Below are positions 1 to 8,491 of a DNA stretch of 64,000 nt, one piece after another; position 1 is the first letter of the stretch, and the number at the start of each line of letters is the position of its first letter. The DNA comes from UBA5336 sp038522375 (lineage in GTDB: Bacteria; Pseudomonadota; Alphaproteobacteria; Caulobacterales; Hyphomonadaceae): NCBI GenBank assembly GCA_038522375.1, contig JBCBKE010000004.1, positions 10,613 through 74,612 on the forward strand, in the 5' to 3' direction. Below the pieces are notes generated by a model. The model saw only the letters and a program-made list of their open reading frames with translations. It searched no databases and had not been told where the DNA came from. Position numbers and translations under genes: made by a program.

Positions 1-383
1 CGGAGTCGGAACTGGTGGCAGGGTATCAGGTGGAGTACGGCTCGACGCCTTACCTGCTCTTCATGCTGGGTGAGTATCTGAACATCGTCCTGATGTGCGC
101 GATGATGACGATCCTGTTCATGGGCGGCTGGCATGGCCCGGTGCCGTTCGGCGCAGGCTTTGTCGATAGCTGGCCGGTGTGGATGGTGAACCTTGGCCAC
201 CTCGCCTGGTTTGGCGCAAAGATGGTGTTCTGTTTCTTCCTGTTCGCCATCGTGAAAGCCATGGTCCCGCGTTATCGGTATGACCAGTTGATGCGGCTGG
301 GATGGAAGATATTCCTGCCGACATCGCTTGCCGCCGTGGTCGTTGTTGCGGGATATGTTGTTTATACGGGAGGAGTGGCATGA
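1..383 (+). CDS. nuoH: NADH-quinone oxidoreductase subunit H, 3' part
   Basis: This is the C-terminal part of the complex I subunit at the quinone-pocket junction between the peripheral and membrane arms. The frame is open from the window edge, so the start lies outside; the GTG at 15 is an internal Val codon. The visible stretch carries the family signature ELVAGYQVEY followed by LLFMLGEY, then hydrophobic helices and the basic segment PRYRYDQLMRLGWK typical of the NuoH end. The stop overlaps the nuoI start (ATGA), suggesting translational coupling. The identification is clear; only the missing N-terminus limits it. Confidence 0.96.
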   Translation, partial: ESELVAGYQVEYGSTPYLLFMLGEYLNIVLMCAMMTILFMGGWHGPVPFGAGFVDSWPVWMVNLGHLAWFGAKMVFCFFLFAIVKAMVPRYRYDQLMRLGWKIFLPTSLAAVVVVAGYVVYTGGVA

Positions 384-865
384 GCCTGGTCCAGACGTTA
401 CGCGGGGCAATGCTCACCGACTTTTTCAGCGCGTTCGTCCTCGCCGTGCGGGAAATGGGGCGGCGGAAGGCGACGGTGAACTATCCGTTCGAGAAAAACC
501 CGCTGAGCCCGCGATTTCGCGGAGAACATGCCTTGCGGCGCTATGCGAACGGCGAAGAGCGCTGCATCGCCTGCAAGCTGTGCGAAGCCATTTGCCCGGC
601 CCAGGCGATCACAATCGAAGCTGAACCGCGCGACGACGGATCCCGCCGGACAACCCGGTATGACATCGACATGGTCAAGTGCATCTATTGCGGCTTCTGC
701 CAGGAGGCCTGTCCCGTGGATGCGATTGTCGAAGGCCCGAACTTCGAGTTTGCCACTGAAACCCGGGAAGAGCTGTTCTATGACAAGGACCGTCTGCTCG
801 AGAATGGTGATCGGTGGGAACGGTTGATCGCGCGAAATCTGGAACTGGATGCGCCTTACCGCTAG
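380..865 (+). CDS. nuoI: NADH-quinone oxidoreductase subunit I (2x[4Fe-4S])
   Basis: This 161-residue ferredoxin-like subunit passes electrons through clusters N6a and N6b toward quinone at the base of the peripheral arm. Two CxxCxxCxxxCP motifs are visible, with Cys 62, 65, 68, 72 and Cys 101, 104, 107, 111. The ATG at 380 was chosen over an upstream in-frame ATG at 302 because it gives the normal length, overlaps the nuoH stop by 4 bases and follows an AGGAG at 371-375. A 139-base gap follows before nuoJ, the only sizeable gap in this nuo block. Confidence 0.97.
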   Translation: MSLVQTLRGAMLTDFFSAFVLAVREMGRRKATVNYPFEKNPLSPRFRGEHALRRYANGEERCIACKLCEAICPAQAITIEAEPRDDGSRRTTRYDIDMVKCIYCGFCQEACPVDAIVEGPNFEFATETREELFYDKDRLLENGDRWERLIARNLELDAPYR

Positions 866-1004
866 GGCGCGGCAAAACGGCCCGTATGCGCGGCGCGCGT
901 TTGGGCGCACACCGGCGCACAACCAAAAGGGGCGTCCTGGAGATGGACGCGAAGGAAACAGGCGCCGCGTGAAGGCGTTCAGGGGTTTGGAGGGCTGAAG
1001 ACCC

Positions 1005-1595
1005 GTGGAAGTGATTGCGTTCTGGATCCTGGCCGTCATCGTCGGCGTGGCCGCTATCTTCGTGATTGCCTCGAAGAACCCCGTGCATTCGGTGCTGTGG
1101 CTGATCCTGTCCTTCTTCACCTCTGCCGCCTTGCTGCTGCTGATCGGCGCAGAGTTTCTCGCGATGCTTCTGGTGGTCGTCTATGTGGGGGCCGTCGCGG
1201 TGTTGTTCCTCTTCGTTGTCATGATGCTGGATGTCGACTTCGTGGAGATGAACCAGGGCACCTTGCAGTACTGGCCGTTTGCATCCCTCGTCGCCATCGC
1301 CTTTTTTGCAGAGATCGCCCTGGTTACGTTCGCGAGAAGCGAAGCGCCGGTCACGCCTGATCCTTCACCGGGCGCGGGCACCAATGCGGAGGCGATCGGG
1401 GCGGTAATGTATACCGAATACCTGCTGCTGTTTCAGATGTCCGGTATCATCCTGCTGGTGGCCATGATCGGCGCAATTGTCCTGACGCTACGCCACAGGC
1501 CCGGCGTTCAGAAACAGAATATTGCCAAGCAGACGGCCCGGCGCCGGGCCGATTCGATCGAGGTCCTGGACGTCAAGCCGGGTCAGGGGATCTGA
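1005..1595 (+). CDS. nuoJ: NADH-quinone oxidoreductase subunit J
   Basis: This 196-residue membrane subunit of complex I has five predicted hydrophobic spans. The N-terminus has the family pattern SKNPVHSVLWLI, and the third span has the conserved VYVGAVAVLFLFVVMMLD (pi-bulge helix). The start is GTG, supported by a GGAGG at 989-993. nuoK begins 5 bases after the stop. The hydrophilic C-terminal tail (about residues 165-196, Arg/Lys-rich) is a common variable end. Confidence 0.95.
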   Translation: MEVIAFWILAVIVGVAAIFVIASKNPVHSVLWLILSFFTSAALLLLIGAEFLAMLLVVVYVGAVAVLFLFVVMMLDVDFVEMNQGTLQYWPFASLVAIAFFAEIALVTFARSEAPVTPDPSPGAGTNAEAIGAVMYTEYLLLFQMSGIILLVAMIGAIVLTLRHRPGVQKQNIAKQTARRRADSIEVLDVKPGQGI

Positions 1596-1600
1596 CGGCG

Positions 1601-1909
1601 ATGGACCTGACCCTTGGACATTTCCTAGGCCTGTCGGCCTTCCTGTTCACGATTGGCGTGCTCGGCATTTTCGTGAACCGCAAGAATATCATCGTCATCC
1701 TGATGTCGATCGAGTTGATCCTGCTGTCGGTGAATCTGAACCTCGTGGCGTTTTCGGTCTTCTCCGGCACCATTGCGGGTCAGATCTTTGCCATGCTGGT
1801 GCTGACCGTGGCGGCTGCCGAAGCCGCCGTTGGCCTTGCCATCCTTGTGGTGTTCTTCCGGAACCGCGGCGACATCGCCGTGGAAAGCATCGATCTGATG
1901 AAAGGCTAG
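1601..1909 (+). CDS. nuoK: NADH-quinone oxidoreductase subunit K
   Basis: This 102-residue, three-span subunit is of normal length and belongs to the antiporter-like part of the complex I membrane arm. The segments IVILMSIELILLSVNLNL and LTVAAAEAAVGLAILVV hold the two conserved in-membrane glutamates involved in proton transfer. It sits between nuoJ and nuoL with gaps of 5 and 7 bases, clearly in one transcription unit. Confidence 0.97.
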   Translation: MDLTLGHFLGLSAFLFTIGVLGIFVNRKNIIVILMSIELILLSVNLNLVAFSVFSGTIAGQIFAMLVLTVAAAEAAVGLAILVVFFRNRGDIAVESIDLMKG

Positions 1910-1916
1910 ACGCGCC

Positions 1917-4034
1917 ATGCTGCCCGATCCGCTGATCATCTTTATCGTCCTTGCGCCCGGTATCGCTGCGCTGATTGCCGGATTGCTGCAAAAGCAGATC
2001 ACCGACACCGGCGCCATGGTGCTGACCACGGGAACGGTGGGCACTGCGGGCGTGCTGGCGCTCTATCAGTTGTTTGCCTACACCTTCATGGGGAGCGGGG
2101 AAGCCCATGGCGGCGAGGGTGGCCATGGTGAGGCGGCCCACCATGCGGCAAGCCATGTGATCACGCTGCTGAGCTGGATCGATGTCGGCAGCTTCAAGGC
2201 CGACTGGGCGATCCGGGTAGATGCCCTGTCGATCGTCATGATGGCCGTGATCACCAGCGTATCCGGCTTGGTGCACCTCTACTCCTGGGGGTACATGAGC
2301 GAGGATCCCCACCGGGCGCGGTTCTTCTCCTACCTGTCGCTCTTTACCTTCACCATGCTGATGCTGGTGGTGGCAGACAATTTCATCCAGCTGTTCTTTG
2401 GTTGGGAAGGGGTCGGGCTCGCATCATACCTTCTTATCGGGTTTTGGTATCACAAGCGGGCGCCCAATGATGCGTCCATCAAGGCCTTCGTGACCAACCG
2501 GGTTGGCGATTTCGGCCTCGCGCTGGGGATCATGGCGGTGTTCGTGATTTTCGGAACGGTTGAGTTTGCGCCGGTCATGGAGGCGATCCGCAACAATGCT
2601 GTGGTCACCCCTGCTGCGCTGGCCGCGGCGGGCCCGATTCGCGATCTCACCATGACGTTCCTCAACTGGGAGCTCAATGCGCTCGAGGTCATCGGGGTGC
2701 TGCTGTTCATCGGTGCGATGGGGAAATCGGCACAGTTCTTCCTGCATGTCTGGTTGCCCGACGCCATGGAGGGACCGACGCCGGTGTCTGCGTTGATCCA
2801 CGCTGCCACGATGGTCACCGCCGGGGTGTATCTGGTCTGCCTGCTTTCGGCGATCTACGAGCACACGGTTGTGGCCGCCGGCATGGTGACCCTGGTCGGG
2901 GCTGTCACGGCACTCTACGCCGCGACAGTGGGGCTTGCGCAGAATGATATCAAGCGCGTGATCGCCTATTCGACCTGTTCCCAGCTTGGCTACATGTTCT
3001 TCGCCGCCGGCGTTGGTGCCTATGAGGCCGCCATGTTCCACCTGTTTACGCACGCCTTCTTCAAGGCGCTCCTGTTCCTCGGTGCAGGGTCGGTGATCCA
3101 TGGCATGCACCATGAGCAGGACATGCGAAACATGGGCGGTGTGGCCAGGTTCATGCCGTGGACCTATGGGGCGATGCTGATCGGAACGGTTGCGATTATC
3201 GGGTTGGGTATTCCCCATGTCTGGGGACTGAGTGGATTCTTCTCGAAGGATGCAATTCTCGAAAGCGCCTTTACGGCCAGCCTGGCTGGCGTCGCCTATG
3301 CCCAATTGGCGTTCTGGTTCGGGATTACCGCTGCGCTTCTGACCAGTTTCTACTCCTGGCGGCTCATCTACATGACCTTCCATGGACCCTATACCGGCGC
3401 CCATAACCTGCACGCCGACCCTGGCGATGACCATCACAGCGCCGGAGATCCCCATGAGTCGCCCCTGGTGATGCTGGTGCCACTCGGCCTGCTGTCGGTC
3501 GGTGCGGTCTTTGCGGGCTGGGTCTTCTACGACCCGATGTTCCACCATGGCGAGGGGTTCTGGGCGGGGTCAATCTACCGGGCTGATGGCAACCATGTGA
3601 TCCATGACATCGACATGGTACTGAAAAAAGATGCCCAGTATGAATGGGTGTTCTGGGCGCCGCTTGTCGTCACGCTTGCGGGGTTCCTGATCGCCACATT
3701 TACCTACCTATTCAATCGGGGCTTCGGAAAACGGCTGGCCGACAGCGGTGGCCCGCTCCACAACCTGTTTGCGAACAAATGGTACTTTGACGAGATCTAC
3801 CAGGCCACCTTGATCCGGGGCTCTGCCCTCCTTGGAGACATATTCTGGAAGACCGGCGATGAACGGATCATCGATGGAGCAGGGCCCAACGGGGTCGCCG
3901 CGGCGGCTCGCTGGAGTGCGCGACGATTGTCAGCCATGCATACGGGCTATCTCTACCACTATGCGTTCGTGATCATCTGCGCGGCGCTCATGCTGGGCGG
4001 GGTACTTTTCTGGCGCTCGGGAGGGCTTGGCTGA
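1917..4034 (+). CDS. nuoL: NADH-quinone oxidoreductase subunit L
   Basis: At 705 residues this is the distal antiporter-like proton-pumping subunit of complex I. The Mrp-type motifs are present: FFGWEGVGLASYLLIGFWY, the HVWLPDAMEGPTPVSALIHAATMVTAGVYL region, and QNDIKRVIAYSTCSQLGYM. The C-terminal lateral-helix region and final span end at GVLFWRSGG. Two His-rich loops are notable: residues about 62-80 (His 64, 70, 75, 76, 80) and about 489-515. The stop overlaps the nuoM start by one base. Confidence 0.97.
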   Translation: MLPDPLIIFIVLAPGIAALIAGLLQKQITDTGAMVLTTGTVGTAGVLALYQLFAYTFMGSGEAHGGEGGHGEAAHHAASHVITLLSWIDVGSFKADWAIRVDALSIVMMAVITSVSGLVHLYSWGYMSEDPHRARFFSYLSLFTFTMLMLVVADNFIQLFFGWEGVGLASYLLIGFWYHKRAPNDASIKAFVTNRVGDFGLALGIMAVFVIFGTVEFAPVMEAIRNNAVVTPAALAAAGPIRDLTMTFLNWELNALEVIGVLLFIGAMGKSAQFFLHVWLPDAMEGPTPVSALIHAATMVTAGVYLVCLLSAIYEHTVVAAGMVTLVGAVTALYAATVGLAQNDIKRVIAYSTCSQLGYMFFAAGVGAYEAAMFHLFTHAFFKALLFLGAGSVIHGMHHEQDMRNMGGVARFMPWTYGAMLIGTVAIIGLGIPHVWGLSGFFSKDAILESAFTASLAGVAYAQLAFWFGITAALLTSFYSWRLIYMTFHGPYTGAHNLHADPGDDHHSAGDPHESPLVMLVPLGLLSVGAVFAGWVFYDPMFHHGEGFWAGSIYRADGNHVIHDIDMVLKKDAQYEWVFWAPLVVTLAGFLIATFTYLFNRGFGKRLADSGGPLHNLFANKWYFDEIYQATLIRGSALLGDIFWKTGDERIIDGAGPNGVAAAARWSARRLSAMHTGYLYHYAFVIICAALMLGGVLFWRSGGLG

Positions 4035-5527
4035 TGGGCGGGTTTCCCATTCTCACCGCGCTGACACTGCTGCCGCTGGCTGGCGCCTTGCTGATCATTC
4101 TGGTTCGAGCGGCAGCGCCGGGGGCGGGATCGAAAGAAGATGGCAACAAGGCTATCACGGCGGGACTGTTGATTTCGGTCGCAACGCTGATCGTGTCGAT
4201 TGCAGCGCTTGCCACCTTTGATCCAAGCGCTGCCGGCTATCAGCTGAAGGAAGAGCTGATCTGGTATGGCGGCATCAAGTACAAGCTAGGCGTCGATGGT
4301 CTGTCGATCATGCTGATCATGCTCACCACCTTGCTTGTACCGTTCTGCTTTGTGGCCAGCTACGGGTCGGTGAAGGACCGGGTTACCGAGTACGTGGTCG
4401 CCTTCCTCGTACTCGAGACTTTCATGATCGGGGTGTTTTGCGCCCTGGATCTCGTGCTCTTCTATATTTTCTTCGAGGCCGGGCTCATTCCGATGTTCAT
4501 CATCATCGGTGTCTGGGGCGGCGCGAGCCGCATCTATGCGGCGTTCAAATTCTTCCTGTACACGCTCCTCGGCTCGCTCTTCATGCTGGCAGCGGTTGTC
4601 TACCTGTACCTGCAGGCCGGGACCTCGGACATTGAAGTGCTGGAGCAGACCACATTCTCAACCGGGGCGCAGACGTGGCTCTGGCTCGCCTTCTTTGCGT
4701 CCTTCGCCGTGAAACTGCCGATGTGGCCGGTCCACACGTGGCTCCCCGATGCCCACGTCCAGGCCCCCACGGCCGGCTCTGTCATCCTGGCAGGGATCCT
4801 GCTGAAAATGGGCGGCTACGGCTTCCTGCGCTTTTCGCTGCCCATGTTTCCCGATGCCAGCCTCTACTTCCAGCCTTTCGTTTTCACCCTGTCGGTGATC
4901 GCGATTATCTACGCGTCGCTGGTGGCCTGGCGGCAAACCGACATGAAGAAGCTGGTCGCTTATTCGTCGGTCGCCCATATGGGGTTTGTCACGCTGGGCC
5001 TGTTTTCATTCACTGAGGTTGGCGTTCAGGGCGCCATCTTCCAGATGTTGTCCCACGGCCTGATTTCAGGTGCGCTCTTCCTGCTGGTCGGGGTTGTCTA
5101 TGACAGGGCCCATACGCGAGAGATCGCGGCCTATGGTGGGCTCGTGAACCGGATGCCCATTTACGCCGTGCTGTTCATGCTCTTCACGATGGCCAATGTG
5201 GGCCTGCCGGGCACCAGCGGGTTCGTTGGTGAGATTCTGACGATGGTGGGCGCCTTTGAAGCGAGCACATGGGCAGCCTTTGGCGCAGCGCTCGGGGTCA
5301 TATTTTCGGCGGTATACATGCTGACGCTCTACCGGCGCACGGTGTTCGGCGCGTTGAATACGTCCAATCCGGCTGTTGCCACAATCAGCGATGTCAGCAC
5401 GAGGGAACTGGTGTGCCTGGTCCCCCTCGCGCTCGGTGTGCTGTTGCTCGGCGTCCAGCCGTCCCTGATCTTTGACATAACCGAGGGGTCGGCCAACCGC
5501 ATCCTCGCGCTGATGGCCGGAGGCTGA
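4034..5527 (+). CDS. nuoM: NADH-quinone oxidoreductase subunit M
   Basis: This 497-residue antiporter-like proton-pumping subunit has a Glu-bearing FFEAGLIPMFIIIGVWGG helix, the WPVHTWLPDAHVQAPTAGSV motif and the QTDMKKLVAYSSVAHMGFV motif. Length and order (L-M-N) are standard. It starts on the last base of nuoL and ends 4 bases before nuoN. Confidence 0.97.
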   Translation: MGGFPILTALTLLPLAGALLIILVRAAAPGAGSKEDGNKAITAGLLISVATLIVSIAALATFDPSAAGYQLKEELIWYGGIKYKLGVDGLSIMLIMLTTLLVPFCFVASYGSVKDRVTEYVVAFLVLETFMIGVFCALDLVLFYIFFEAGLIPMFIIIGVWGGASRIYAAFKFFLYTLLGSLFMLAAVVYLYLQAGTSDIEVLEQTTFSTGAQTWLWLAFFASFAVKLPMWPVHTWLPDAHVQAPTAGSVILAGILLKMGGYGFLRFSLPMFPDASLYFQPFVFTLSVIAIIYASLVAWRQTDMKKLVAYSSVAHMGFVTLGLFSFTEVGVQGAIFQMLSHGLISGALFLLVGVVYDRAHTREIAAYGGLVNRMPIYAVLFMLFTMANVGLPGTSGFVGEILTMVGAFEASTWAAFGAALGVIFSAVYMLTLYRRTVFGALNTSNPAVATISDVSTRELVCLVPLALGVLLLGVQPSLIFDITEGSANRILALMAGG

Positions 5528-5531
5528 CGCC

Positions 5532-6959
5532 ATGTTTGATTGGGCGGAAATGCTGGAGGTGGCCGGCGCCGAGCTTTGGCTGGTCAGCGCAGGCCTCGTC
5601 GGTACGCTCCTCGGCGCGCTTCTGAAGGATGCGTTCAATGGGCTGTCATTCAAATACGGCGCCCTGGTCCTGATCGTTGCGGCCGGGCTGTCGTGGCAGT
5701 CCATGGCGGGCGGAACGGCGTTTAACGGCCTTTACGTGACAAACAGTTTCGTGGGGTTTGCAAAGATTGCGAGCTTTCTTCTGGCTGCGATTGCGCTGTG
5801 GATGGCCGAAGGGTTCCTCACGCGCCACGAGACGGCGCGGTATGAATACGCCTTGCTGATGATCTTTGCGGCAGTTGGCATGGGCGTGACGTTGTCTGCA
5901 GGCGATCTCATGACCTTGTACCTCGGGATCGAGACTCTCAGCCTGTGCTCTTATGTGCTGGCCTCGTTCCACCGGGATACACCGCGATCCGCAGAGGCGG
6001 GACTGAAGTATTTCGTGCTGGGCGCGCTGGCGTCAGGGCTCCTGCTCTACGGCGCGTCGCTGGTCTACGGCTTCACCGGCACAACCAACTTCGCCGAAAT
6101 CGCCGCCGCCGAAAGCAATATCGGCTATCTCTTCGGCATGGTTCTGATGATCACGGGTCTGGCGTTCAAGGTGTCGGCCGCGCCGATGCACGTCTGGACG
6201 CCCGACGTCTATGAGGGGTCCCCCACGCCCGTGGTCGCGTTTTTTGCGGCGGCGCCGAAATTCGCGATGATGGTGGTCTTCGCCAATCTGATGTTCACTG
6301 TCTTCGCGGGTGTGATCGAGGATTGGCAACTGATCGTCGCGATCATCTCCGGAGCGTCCATGCTCGTCGGCGCGTTCGGAGCGCTCCTGCAGACCAATAT
6401 CAAGCGCCTGTTGGGGTATTCGTCGATTGCGAACATGGGCTATGCCCTGTTGCCGGTTGCGGCGGGGGCGGACCTCGGCGCTCCGGCGATACTGGTGTTC
6501 ATGACGATTTACACGGTGGGCGCGGTCGGCCTGTTCGCCGGTGTCATGACCATGCGGCGCAGCGGCGGAATGGTGGAAGATATCCATGAACTGTCGGGCC
6601 TTGTGCGTATCCAGCCCGTGAATGCAATGGCGTTGACGGCAATCATTTTTTCCGTAGCGGGAATTCCCCCCCTTGCCGGGTTCTTCGGGAAGCTGGCCGT
6701 GTTCGAGGCGGGCATGGCGGCCGAACTCATTCCGCTGGTGGTCATCCTCGTCGTCTCCTCCGTGATATCGCTGGGATATTATCTGCGTCTTGTCGTGATC
6801 ATGTGGGTGGAGGAACCCAAGGAGCGGTTCGAGGCGACCGGGTCAGCGGTCGCCATGACGGTTGTCGGCTCAGGCGTGCTGACAGCGGTGGTACTCGTGG
6901 TTGCCATCGGCGTTCTCGATGGCTGGGCCGATGCCGCTGCGGGAGGCCTGCTGCCTTGA
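5532..6959 (+). CDS. nuoN: NADH-quinone oxidoreductase subunit N
   Basis: This 475-residue antiporter-like subunit next to NuoK carries YLGIETLSLCSYVLASF, PMHVWTPDVYEGSPTPVVAF and TNIKRLLGYSSIANMGYAL, all family hallmarks. It closes the nuo block. The start ATG is 4 bases after nuoM. Its TGA lies inside the TTGA that starts birA, so birA is probably translationally coupled. Confidence 0.97.
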   Translation: MFDWAEMLEVAGAELWLVSAGLVGTLLGALLKDAFNGLSFKYGALVLIVAAGLSWQSMAGGTAFNGLYVTNSFVGFAKIASFLLAAIALWMAEGFLTRHETARYEYALLMIFAAVGMGVTLSAGDLMTLYLGIETLSLCSYVLASFHRDTPRSAEAGLKYFVLGALASGLLLYGASLVYGFTGTTNFAEIAAAESNIGYLFGMVLMITGLAFKVSAAPMHVWTPDVYEGSPTPVVAFFAAAPKFAMMVVFANLMFTVFAGVIEDWQLIVAIISGASMLVGAFGALLQTNIKRLLGYSSIANMGYALLPVAAGADLGAPAILVFMTIYTVGAVGLFAGVMTMRRSGGMVEDIHELSGLVRIQPVNAMALTAIIFSVAGIPPLAGFFGKLAVFEAGMAAELIPLVVILVVSSVISLGYYLRLVVIMWVEEPKERFEATGSAVAMTVVGSGVLTAVVLVVAIGVLDGWADAAAGGLLP

Positions 6960-7708
6960 CCTGCCAGCCGGTCGCTTGGCCCGTCACCGTTCTTGCCACC
7001 GTTGACAGCACCAATGAAGAGGCCAAGCGCCGGGCGCGAGCTGGCGACCTGTCGCCAATCTGGCTCCGCGCTGACGTCCAGACCGCAGGTCGCGGGAGAC
7101 AGGGCAGGGCCTGGGCTTCTCCGGCCGGCAACCTCCACGCCACGGCGCTGTTCCCGCTGGACGCTGGTTATCGCCAGGCATTGCGGGTGCCCTTCGCGGC
7201 GGCCGTGGCTGTTGCCGAGACCGTGGAGCGCCTGGCGCCAGGTATTTCGCCCAGGCTGAAATGGCCAAACGATGTGCGGGTAGAGGGCGCCAAGCTGTCA
7301 GGCATCCTGGTGGAGTCCGGCACAACCGCGGGCCGGTTCTGGGTTGTGGCCGGGATCGGGATGAATGTGGCCTTCGTTCCGGAAGGGGCCGGGCAGGCGG
7401 CGACCTCCCTTGCTGACCTCCGGGGGAACGGGCTGGTCGATGCCGCGATGGCGATGTCGGTCCTGTCCGAGCGATTCGCAGCACAGGTGGCCGCCATTGC
7501 CGATGATTTCGCACCAATCCGGTCGGCATGGTTGCACTATGCTGAAGGGTTGGGCGGCGATGTTCGCGTCCGTTCGGGTCAAGGTGAGACCTATCGCGAA
7601 GGTGTGTTCGAGGATATGGCGGCCGATGGCGGCTTGATCCTGCGATTGCCGGACGGGTCAAGGCAGACCATAACCGCAGGCGATGTGGAACTTGTTCGGA
7701 AAGACTAG
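6956..7708 (+). CDS. birA: biotin--[acetyl-CoA-carboxylase] ligase
   Basis: This 250-residue class I biotin protein ligase attaches biotin to the carrier protein of acetyl-CoA carboxylase through biotinyl-AMP. Visible motifs are DSTNEEAK (17-24), the adenylate loop GRGRQGR (45-51), KWPND (102-106) and Lys 113 in GAKLSGILVE. There is no N-terminal winged-helix domain, so it should not act as a biotin repressor. The only start giving this N-terminus is TTG at 6956, overlapping the nuoN stop; the open frame reaches back to 6803, but that part lies inside nuoN. Placement between nuoN and coaX is usual in alphaproteobacteria. Confidence 0.92.
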   Translation: MTCQPVAWPVTVLATVDSTNEEAKRRARAGDLSPIWLRADVQTAGRGRQGRAWASPAGNLHATALFPLDAGYRQALRVPFAAAVAVAETVERLAPGISPRLKWPNDVRVEGAKLSGILVESGTTAGRFWVVAGIGMNVAFVPEGAGQAATSLADLRGNGLVDAAMAMSVLSERFAAQVAAIADDFAPIRSAWLHYAEGLGGDVRVRSGQGETYREGVFEDMAADGGLILRLPDGSRQTITAGDVELVRKD

Positions 7709-7711
7709 CCT

Positions 7712-8491
7712 ATGCTGATGGCGATCGATGTGGGCAACACCAACACCGTGTTCGCCATCCATGATGGTGAGGCGTGGGTGGCCCAGTGGCGCTCCCATAC
7801 CGATCCGACCCGCACCGCCGACGATTACGCGGTGTGGCTCTCGCAGATGTGCCGGATGGAAGGGGTTCCATTCGGTGAGATTGATGGCTGTGTCATCTCC
7901 ACCGTGGTGCCCCAGGCGCAGTTCAATTTTCGAAACCTGGCGCGGCGTTACCTGAACGTGGAACCCATGTTCATCGGTGATCCCCGTGTTGATCTGGGAG
8001 TTGAGGTGAGAATTGCGCGGCCGGAGCAAGCGGGTGCGGACAGGATCGTCAACGCCGTCGGGGCACACGTGGAGTATGATGGAGCGCTTATCGTCGTCGA
8101 TAGCGGGACGGCGACAACCTTCGACGTTGTGGATGTTGATGGCGGTTTCATCGGCGGCATCATTTCACCGGGGATCAACCTGTCGCTCAAGGCCCTGCAC
8201 GATGCCGCCGCCAGTTTGCCGCGGATTGCCATCCAGCAACCGCCGCAAGTCATTGGACAGGACACCGTCAGCGCCATGCAGTCGGGGATTTTCCTGGGTT
8301 ATGTCGATCTGATCGATGGGCTGGTCCGCAGGATCAAGCGTGAGTTTGGAAAACCCATGACCGTGATTGGAACGGGGGGCGTTGCTTCCCTCTATGATGG
8401 ATTCAGTGAGGAAATCGATGTGTACGATCCGGACGTGACCATACGCGGATTGTTGGAAGTCTACCGCCGCAACACATCTACCCTCGCATGA
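7712..8491 (+). CDS. coaX: type III pantothenate kinase
   Basis: This 259-residue kinase phosphorylates pantothenate, the first step of coenzyme A synthesis. The ASKHA-fold phosphate loop DVGNTNT is at 6-12, followed by the DSGTATTFD and GGIISPGINLS motifs. Length is typical of CoaX. The ATG at 7712 lies 3 bases after birA; a second ATG at 7718 is possible. The stop overlaps the rnj start (ATGA). Confidence 0.95.
   Translation: MLMAIDVGNTNTVFAIHDGEAWVAQWRSHTDPTRTADDYAVWLSQMCRMEGVPFGEIDGCVISTVVPQAQFNFRNLARRYLNVEPMFIGDPRVDLGVEVRIARPEQAGADRIVNAVGAHVEYDGALIVVDSGTATTFDVVDVDGGFIGGIISPGINLSLKALHDAAASLPRIAIQQPPQVIGQDTVSAMQSGIFLGYVDLIDGLVRRIKREFGKPMTVIGTGGVASLYDGFSEEIDVYDPDVTIRGLLEVYRRNTSTLA

Noticed and set aside
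886..972. 28-codon frame between nuoI and nuoJ as a gene
   Set aside because: No ribosome binding site and no recognisable feature; kept only as an observation.
398..1120. 240-codon minus-strand frame over nuoI
   Set aside because: It is antisense to nuoI and to the nuoI-nuoJ gap; no promoter or ribosome binding site supports it.
2424..3548. 374-codon minus-strand frame inside nuoL
   Set aside because: It is antisense to a well-recognised gene and its translation is dominated by Arg/Gly/His with no domain.
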